A program made the translations under genes and the position numbers. Of a stretch of DNA of 64,000 bases, positions 58,824-64,000 are shown in pieces. The notes under the pieces were generated by a model. The model was given only the letters and a program-made list of their open reading frames with translations. It searched no databases and was not told where the DNA came from. How positions within the stretch are numbered: the stretch's first letter is position 1; every line of letters begins with the position of its first letter. The DNA is taken from the NCBI RefSeq assembly GCF_003337375.1, contig NZ_QPJD01000005.1, forward strand, positions 1-64,000, given 5' to 3'. This DNA is from Paenibacillus prosopidis. Its GTDB lineage: Bacteria > Bacillota > Bacilli > Paenibacillales > Paenibacillaceae.

Positions 58824-59705
58824 TTAATTAAAGAAAGAGGATGCTAAGTCCCAAGCTGCTTTGAAATCAGCTACATTCGGGTATCTTAACTGCCTATTTT
58901 CATTCACAGCACGTATTGCAACCTTATAAAGTTCCCTTCCCGCTTCCCACTTCGCAAATGAACGATCCAACTCGCCCCCTACCAGAGCAAAAGCCATCGC
59001 TCCCATGTTAAACACATTGGTGCGTTCATCAATCTCAGCACACAAAATAAATTCCTCCGGCGACATAAATCGTGACGATCCCCATAGTCTGCCCATTGTA
59101 TTAGTAAATGGTTTCCTTTGATAAAGATCTATGTCGCATATTTTGAGCTCGTTATTTCTAAAATCGCAAAGTAGACTCCCGTCATAAAAATCAACCGCGA
59201 CAAAACCTCTCTTTTCTACATACGCATGGAAAGAAAAAATACTGTCTAACGAAACCAATCGTTGTGCCACTGTCAATTGTTTATAGCGGTAATACGGGGA
59301 TTCTGGATGACTGTACTTAGCAGGGGGCGGAAAAGACCAATGTGGATGAAGAGATTCACCTTCAAACCATTTGAATACTGCAGCATACCCCGCCGATTTG
59401 ACCTCAAAATGATTGATCAGCTCAATTAGGGATGGATGGCTTAATTCACGATAAAGATAAACCGCTTCTCTTAAATTATGAATTGCGTCTTGTGTCTCAC
59501 CTGAAAAATTTAACGTTTTTGCCCCAGCATATTTGACGAAAAGTTTTTCACCATCTCTTTCCAGTCCGAAGCTGATATTCCCGGAATCCTGTTGGTCAAA
59601 AACGTCAAACACCCGGCCAAGCTTTTGCAGCCAAGCAAAATCATGTTTTTCCTGCAATTGAAACTTCACATCATCTAATTCGACCCTGAAGAGATTTTTT
59701 GTCAT
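58824..59705 (-). CDS. Protein-kinase-like protein
   Basis: The 293-residue protein has a eukaryotic-like kinase outline: FGLERDGEKLFVKYAG (candidate Lys), LYRELSHPSLIELI, AVDFYDGSLL in place of HRD, LKICDIDLY in place of DFG, and GSSRFMSPEEF as activation segment. Substituted HRD and DFG motifs leave it unclear whether it is active. It may be a stress or cell-envelope regulator or an antibiotic-kinase relative. Confidence 0.8.
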   Translation of the reverse strand: MTKNLFRVELDDVKFQLQEKHDFAWLQKLGRVFDVFDQQDSGNISFGLERDGEKLFVKYAGAKTLNFSGETQDAIHNLREAVYLYRELSHPSLIELINHFEVKSAGYAAVFKWFEGESLHPHWSFPPPAKYSHPESPYYRYKQLTVAQRLVSLDSIFSFHAYVEKRGFVAVDFYDGSLLCDFRNNELKICDIDLYQRKPFTNTMGRLWGSSRFMSPEEFILCAEIDERTNVFNMGAMAFALVGGELDRSFAKWEAGRELYKVAIRAVNENRQLRYPNVADFKAAWDLASSFFN

Positions 59706-59709
59706 TGGC

Positions 59710-59808
59710 CTACTCCTCGTGATTTAGATGCAATACAGCGTGGATTCCGGGGATCTTATCCTCAGTCCCCTCCGGCATATCTTTGAACACAACTTCTTTT
59801 GCTACCAT
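59710..59808 (-). pseudogene. Small ORF or remnant, 32 residues
   Basis: An ORF starting MVAKEVVFKDMPEGTEDKIP reads protein-like, but upstream codons in the same frame hit stops and a neighbouring frame (GNVKINLAGIKTGTKSNFGG) also reads well. A 13-base inverted repeat (GATTTAGATGCAA at 59721, TTGCATCTAAATC at 59875) surrounds it. I regard it as a frameshifted remnant. Confidence 0.35.
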
Positions 59809-59908
59809 TGACGCCACCGAAATTGCTCTTGGTACCTGTCTTTATTCCAGCTAGATTTATTTTGACATTTCCTTTTGCATCTAAATCCCCTCTCAAAGTC
59901 CTTACGCA

Positions 59909-60154
59909 TCAAGAGCCGTCCGCAAACGATAGGCTCTTCGCGGCGAGGGCTTGACGGATTAACTCCAGAGCTTTTGGTCCCATACCATGCAGCTTTTTGA
60001 CCTCGGCCTCGCTGATCTTGGTAAACTGCTCAAGCCGCATGTAGCCAGCCCCAGCGAGCGCACGCAGTGCCGGCTTGGATAATCCGGCTGGAAGGTCGCT
60101 TTCCGGTTCATCCAGAACTTCGTTTTTTTGGCATAATAACTTCTCCTTTTCCAA
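59909..60154 (-). CDS. Helix-hairpin-helix DNA-binding protein, start disrupted
   Basis: The core of about 70 residues DLPAGLSKPALRALAGAGYM...EVKKLHGMGPKALELIRQAL is an HhH/RNA-polymerase-alpha-C-terminal-like DNA-binding module. The canonical ribosome site AAGGAG precedes ATG 60134, but that ATG runs out of frame after eight codons because of a seven-A run (60123-60129). With six A it would read MPKNEVLDEPES straight into the domain. Translation from TTG 60154 is possible but has no ribosome site. Confidence 0.65.
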   Translation of the reverse strand: MEKEKLLCQKNEVLDEPESDLPAGLSKPALRALAGAGYMRLEQFTKISEAEVKKLHGMGPKALELIRQALAAKSLSFADGS

Positions 60155-60173
60155 GATATTGAATGATGTTCGG

Positions 60174-60925
60174 CTAAAAAGCTCTTACTATTTCCCAGCT
60201 GCGATATACGCCTTCATATTTTTTAGAATAAAGGTTCATAAGCTCGCTCTGATAATCAATCAGAGCCAACGCTTCGGTCTTATTAACTTGGTAAACGGAA
60301 GTATCCCGATCTTTACTTTGACGCAACAACGTGAATCCCGTTCCTCCGATCTCCTCTTCGAACCGGTTACACTGATCATTTGGTATCTCAAGCAGGTGAG
60401 AAATATGGCAAGTGTTATCTTTATAAAGATCAATCCCCGTTGATTGCACTTTTAGCTGATTGGCAGATTGACGTGCAGCCCGCTCTGTCTCTGTCTCGAA
60501 AACGCCTGCGAGCCCTTCGTCAAAAACATTGTCGTGTTCGTAGGGAAGCACTTGGTGTTCTAGATGTTTAACAGCTCGTTTTGTTTAAAAAAAACGATGC
60601 ATATCAAGTTTTTTATGCCTACTATTTTCATTCAAGTAGCTAATGCGATTGATCACATGGACTTCGTCTTTTGGTGAAAAGAGAAAGTTACAAATGCTAT
60701 GCGAGCGTTGCATTGCTTCATTAAAGTATACGTTTTCTTCAAGGCCACTTAATCCAAGTTCAAATCTTTTACAAGAAGCAAACGCTGCCGCGGCGTCTGC
60801 TCCTTTTATTTTTGACACGCTCTCGTTTCCCGATAGCTGAAAATGTAATATTATGGTCTTTCGGCAATAACCCAAGGAATGTTACCCTGTACTTCTAATG
60901 CGGTAGCCATTTGCCTTAGTTTCAA
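60174..60925 (-). pseudogene. Broken gene in two or three pieces, RraB-like end
   Basis: A TTG at 60925 behind CAGGAGAGA opens MKLRQMATALEVQGNIPWVI but stops after 24 codons. A second frame (60875-60585) continues for 96 codons to a TAA, and the same frame resumes for about 125 codons to 60174. The last part (YQVNKTEALALIDYQSELMN, then YRSWEI) weakly recalls RraB-family C-termini. The most economical reading is one ancestral gene with a frameshift and a stop. The 60174-60551 part could still be made alone. Confidence 0.45.
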
Positions 60926-60953
60926 GGTTTATCTCTCCTGTTATCATTTTCAC

Positions 60954-61388
60954 TTAGTTACAATTGCTGACTGAAAGCTTACAATCGAAGCGTTCGACTC
61001 CCGGATACTTTTCCCCCAAGCTCGTTATCGTAAAACCATTTTTTTTATAGAAACCAACAGCATCTTTGTCGGTTTCCGCCCTTATTCTTACGATTCTATT
61101 AGTTTTTATGAATACATTTATCATTTCACTGCCTATACCCTTACCGCGGTAAGCGGGTTTAATTGCAATATGCTTTAGCACTACTTCGTTATTTGATTCA
61201 TATATGACTCCAATTAAACCTACCAGCTCATTATTTTTAAAACTTCCTATAAGTTCCCTTGAATCCATTTCTAAGTATTTGTTAAATTCATTATGAATTT
61301 TTTCATCATCAGCCCACATACACTCAGCCATTAGACGCTTCACTTCATTTAAGTCTTTATAATCCTTTAAATTAATCAAAGGAAGCAC
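60954..61388 (-). CDS. GNAT family N-acetyltransferase
   Basis: The 144-residue protein has VVLKHIAIKPAYRGKGIGSEMI (motif A with the R-x-x-G-x-G acetyl-CoA loop) and DKDAVGFYKKNGFTI (motif B). The substrate is unknown. Confidence 0.92.
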   Translation of the reverse strand: MLPLINLKDYKDLNEVKRLMAECMWADDEKIHNEFNKYLEMDSRELIGSFKNNELVGLIGVIYESNNEVVLKHIAIKPAYRGKGIGSEMINVFIKTNRIVRIRAETDKDAVGFYKKNGFTITSLGEKYPGVERFDCKLSVSNCN

Positions 61389-61416
61389 TCCCCTTATTTA
61401 AATCGAATAACAAAGA

Positions 61417-61440
61417 CTGCCGTGTAATAAACGTCGGCAG
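61417..61440 (-). terminator. Hairpin after SRPBCC gene
   Basis: CTGCCG/CGGCAG arms around a 12-base loop; on the minus strand TCTTTGTT follows. It separates the SRPBCC and GNAT genes. Confidence 0.6.
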
Positions 61441-61455
61441 CCTGCTGTGTTGTGT

Positions 61456-61938
61456 CTATGTTTGAGGTAAGTTTTCAATAACTTGTACATATTTCTCGTA
61501 CTTTATTTTCCATATATCCATACGGGACTCTATTGTCCTGCTGTCCAGCAGTGCTTCGATGACATCCAGACATACATCCCAACCGGCAATATCCTTGGGT
61601 GTATGATTCGTTATCTTCTTAATCTTTTCTATCAGAACCAAGCGACAGCCTTCCGACTCCGGATACAGCTCAAAACGGACAAGGTCTTCTCCCCATGTGT
61701 ATTCCAATACGGAACATATTTTCAGCTCGGTAATTTCAAGTTCCTCAAACGTACCATCCTGCATGTCGAACTTAATAATCCCACCTTTACGCAGGTCGTC
61801 GACCCGGAGCTCGGAGAACCATTTCGCCAGCTTATCGTTCTCCGTGAGCGAAGACCATACCTTTTCCACGGAATGCTTCAAATGACGCTCGAATCGGGCG
61901 ATATATTCGTTTTCAATTTGTTTTATTACAGCTAGCAT
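61456..61938 (-). CDS. SRPBCC/AHSA1-like protein
   Basis: The 160-residue protein has RHLKHSVEKVWSSLTENDKLAKWF at the N-terminus and WGEDLVRFELYPESEGCRLVLIE in the beta-sheet, then a helical end (GWDVCLDVIEALLD), as in the Hsp90-activator-homology SRPBCC group. It probably binds a hydrophobic ligand. Confidence 0.88.
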   Translation of the reverse strand: MLAVIKQIENEYIARFERHLKHSVEKVWSSLTENDKLAKWFSELRVDDLRKGGIIKFDMQDGTFEELEITELKICSVLEYTWGEDLVRFELYPESEGCRLVLIEKIKKITNHTPKDIAGWDVCLDVIEALLDSRTIESRMDIWKIKYEKYVQVIENLPQT

Positions 61939-62103
61939 GCTTAGCCTCCTAGAAAATTAAGATTGGAAAACGTTTATCATTTTTCACTCACGCTATTATA
62001 TTACCATACGGTTATACATTAATGGTTTTGGTGCAAAGCTCTTAGATTCATGATAACATGTTGAAAATGAAGTCAGGGATCGGCAAGAGATTGGAGGATA
62101 GAG

Positions 62104-63861
62104 ATGGAGGGAAATAATAAGTTCATAATCAGCCGAAGAAAGCTGTTGGCGGGAATGGCCGCAATTGGCCTCAGTTTTATGAGCGGCGGTGTTATTACCC
62201 GTCTTTCCGACAAGAGCTCGAATACAGGAGTAAGTGTAAGAGATTACGGAGCCGCCGGCAATGGAGTGAAAGATGATACGGTAGCCTTCCAGAAAGCAAT
62301 CAACGATTGTGTAGCCAAAGGTTATAAACTATATGTTCCCGCAGGTAAGTATCTCATCAAGGGAACACTCGATAATTTTGACAATCTGATTATGGAAGGT
62401 GTTTCGAATAATAAATCCTACTGGTCAGAAACCGGTTATGACGATTTCGAAAAGGGATCCGTTCTGCATGGTTCAGGGGATAATGTACTAATCGGAGGAA
62501 GCATAAAAAGGGCTCAATTTTCAAATTTATGTTTTGAAAATTTCGATCTGGTCGCCGGTGTATCCAGTCCCAGATATGTCCTTTTTGATTCCTGCAGCTT
62601 TAAAGAGATTCGTCGCGTACTGAGCGCACCTGGCAACAAGACTGGTGCCTATCATAACTTCAAGTTCAGATACTGCTCCTTTACGGTTTATGACACCGAC
62701 GTGCTGTTTGAAGGCAGAATCATTGACAGTTCATGGGATCAGTGCGTCTTTGTAGGAACAAAACCGTTTGATTGGGTACAGGCGATTGCCAATCAGGTGA
62801 CAAACTGCCGGTTCGAATGGATTGACAGGGATGCCGCGATATCCATGTATGCCTGCCGCATGATTCAAATCTCCAATAATTTCTTTGACAGAGTTAGAGG
62901 AGCAGCTATTGAAATCAAGCAGAAAAATAGTGGAATTGTCATTTCTGCCAATCAATTCAACCGGTGCGGCAGCGGCAAAAATTCAGCCGGTGGCGGTACG
63001 AGAATGAAAGAATTGTATAAATCTTTTGTGGTGGTGTATGGTGAATTCTCTGACGTGAACATCATTCAAAATACGTTTTTGAAGAGTCAAAGCAACGACG
63101 GAGCGGGTGAATTGTGTCCCCAATATGTGATCGCCAAGCGTGCGGCCATACCGAACTGCCAATTCAAATTCCAAGGAAACGTCATGGTTAATGGATTTGT
63201 CTCCTCATTGATTTTCGATGAAGATCAAACCTTTGAAAATATTAAAATCGATGCGGATTATGTTTATCCTTCCCTTGCCGCTTACGTGGTTCACTTGGCC
63301 CTGTGTGCTTCACACGAGATTCAAACGGTCTGCGATACGGATACGATCGTGGAAGAAATACCGGCTCAGCTGACGGTTCGGAATAAGGCGAACATCCAAA
63401 TTTCCGGTGAACAAAAGGGAGCCGTATACGGTGGCAAGGTTAACGGTTTTATGCGATATGACCGTGGTGAAGTCATTTTTGAAGATTACACATATCATAA
63501 AATCGTGCCATTCAGTAAGGATTGGAAGAAATCTTATGATATCCCGCTGTCGCACATGGTAAAAGGAGTTTATTTGCACCTTTCCATTTTGTATTCGACG
63601 AGCGGAAATCCGGACAGTAGGGTGACTGTTACTATGTCAGGTTCATCCACGCTAAGCTTGCCGAAACTTCCATTAAGCGGCTTCGAGAAAAAAGTATACA
63701 CGACTAAATTTTATATTCCTTTCCAGTCATCAAGTGACTCAGCCCGAATAAACGTATTTGCGGGCGGTTCTTTGAAAGGGAGGGGATCCATTTTTATTCA
63801 TGCACTCAGTGCGACCTACACATCTTTTACACCGAAACAGATGTATGATTTAATGATTTAA
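62104..63861 (+). CDS. Tat-exported pectate-lyase-like beta-helix protein
   Basis: The 585-residue protein has a twin-arginine-type signal (ISRRKLLAGMAAIGLSFMSGG) and the Pectate_lyase_3 opening VSVRDYGAAGNGVKDDTVAFQKAIN. A right-handed beta-helix follows with repeated asparagine-ladder-like turns (IQISNNFFDRVRGAAIEIKQ, NSGIVISANQFNRC). The last 120 residues form a separate beta-rich domain. It probably acts on an extracellular polysaccharide; catalytic residues are not obvious. Confidence 0.88.
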   Translation: MEGNNKFIISRRKLLAGMAAIGLSFMSGGVITRLSDKSSNTGVSVRDYGAAGNGVKDDTVAFQKAINDCVAKGYKLYVPAGKYLIKGTLDNFDNLIMEGVSNNKSYWSETGYDDFEKGSVLHGSGDNVLIGGSIKRAQFSNLCFENFDLVAGVSSPRYVLFDSCSFKEIRRVLSAPGNKTGAYHNFKFRYCSFTVYDTDVLFEGRIIDSSWDQCVFVGTKPFDWVQAIANQVTNCRFEWIDRDAAISMYACRMIQISNNFFDRVRGAAIEIKQKNSGIVISANQFNRCGSGKNSAGGGTRMKELYKSFVVVYGEFSDVNIIQNTFLKSQSNDGAGELCPQYVIAKRAAIPNCQFKFQGNVMVNGFVSSLIFDEDQTFENIKIDADYVYPSLAAYVVHLALCASHEIQTVCDTDTIVEEIPAQLTVRNKANIQISGEQKGAVYGGKVNGFMRYDRGEVIFEDYTYHKIVPFSKDWKKSYDIPLSHMVKGVYLHLSILYSTSGNPDSRVTVTMSGSSTLSLPKLPLSGFEKKVYTTKFYIPFQSSSDSARINVFAGGSLKGRGSIFIHALSATYTSFTPKQMYDLMI

Positions 63862-63868
63862 TATATAA

Positions 63869-63900
63869 AAGTGCCTGTTTCCGAAAGGAAACAGGCACTC
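63869..63900 (+). terminator. Intrinsic terminator
   Basis: AGTGCCTGTTTCC and GGAAACAGGCACT form a perfect 13-base-pair stem around GAAA. It follows the pectate-lyase-like gene and lies near the convergent partial gene. Confidence 0.85.
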
Positions 63901-63907
63901 TCTTTGA

Positions 63908-64000
63908 TCAGTTGGTTACTACAGTCAGCACCGGCGAATTACTTCCATTCTCCTTTGTAAAAAAGTCGATGCCGATATTGTTCGTCGCAATCGGGTCCTT
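63908..64000 (-). CDS. C-terminal end of an exported protein, partial
   Basis: The last 30 codons of a minus-strand gene enter from the window edge and end FTKENGSNSPVLTVVTN. The NIGIDFFTKE...SPVLTV pattern resembles the final strands of DNRLRE-type or polysaccharide-binding domains of secreted enzymes. The rest lies outside the window. Confidence 0.65.
   Translation of the reverse strand, partial: KDPIATNNIGIDFFTKENGSNSPVLTVVTN

Noticed and set aside
59721-59887. MITE or insertion sequence bounded by a 13-base inverted repeat
   Set aside because: No target-site duplication is visible and the interior looks like broken coding sequence; without other copies it cannot be called a mobile element.

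Overview
The window looks like a chromosomal segment of a Paenibacillus-type Bacillota. The supporting signs are strong AGGAGG-type ribosome binding sites, a SigB partner-switching module, YjzC/YtxH/YflT-type small stress proteins, a B. subtilis-like EPS operon with a tyrosine-kinase pair, and a paeninodin-like lasso peptide locus with an HPr-kinase-type tailoring enzyme. No rRNA, tRNA, CRISPR array or complete insertion sequence was seen.

Region 1 (about 0.1-15 kb) is sensing and general stress. A chemotaxis receptor is followed by an ATP-grasp gene that carries a c-di-GMP-I (GEMM) riboswitch in its leader. Next comes an island that reads as a B. cereus-type sigma-B pathway: a hybrid kinase (RsbK-like), a CheR-type methyltransferase (RsbM-like), a receiver-PP2C phosphatase (RsbY-like), RsbV, two RsbW-like proteins and SigB. 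Around it lie DUF948, YflT, DUF1328, YtxH and YjzC genes, four of them behind similar GTTTCA-N13/14-GGKTWA promoter candidates.

Region 2 (15-28.6 kb) is metabolic and mixed: a GntR-UxuA-mannonate/fructuronate oxidoreductase operon, small conserved proteins, a VanW-domain protein, an exported protein with a conserved HGG...GHFCIHF motif, a cupin/TIM-barrel/Gfo-Idh operon with a divergent XRE regulator, and a secreted multidomain GH5 enzyme.

Region 3 (28.7-38.7 kb, minus strand) is the highlight, an expanded lasso peptide locus. In transcription order it holds a nucleotidyltransferase, HPr-kinase-like kinase, B1 (PqqD/RRE), B2 (transglutaminase-like protease), ABC exporter, cyclase 1, precursor A5, cyclase 2, and precursors A4, A3, A2 and A1. 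The five precursor genes (45-47 codons) are too short for routine gene calling. A decayed 3' end of a cyclase gene lies between A4 and A3 and records how the array grew. A3, A2 and A1 are each followed by a strong intrinsic terminator, so the distal copies appear to depend on read-through.

Region 4 (38.7-58.6 kb, minus strand) is a long exopolysaccharide operon: Wzz/tyrosine kinase, GalU, initiating sugar transferase, glycosyltransferases, Wzy, Wzx, a secreted GH50-like protein, acyltransferase, pyruvyltransferase, ManC and Ugd. The lasso genes begin only 24 bases after ugd with no visible terminator, so the two systems may share a transcript. A structured leader followed by two hairpins after the tyrosine kinase sits where the EAR antitermination RNA lies in B. 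subtilis eps. Three perfect-period 11-bp direct repeats overlap a TATAAT box upstream of wzz. A PHP tyrosine phosphatase lies further upstream.

Region 5 (58.7-64 kb) is accessory: a kinase-like protein, a zone of decayed or frameshifted small genes, a GNAT acetyltransferase, an SRPBCC protein, a Tat-exported pectate-lyase-like protein, and the C-terminal end of another gene at the window edge. All functions are inferred by reading motifs; no database search was run.
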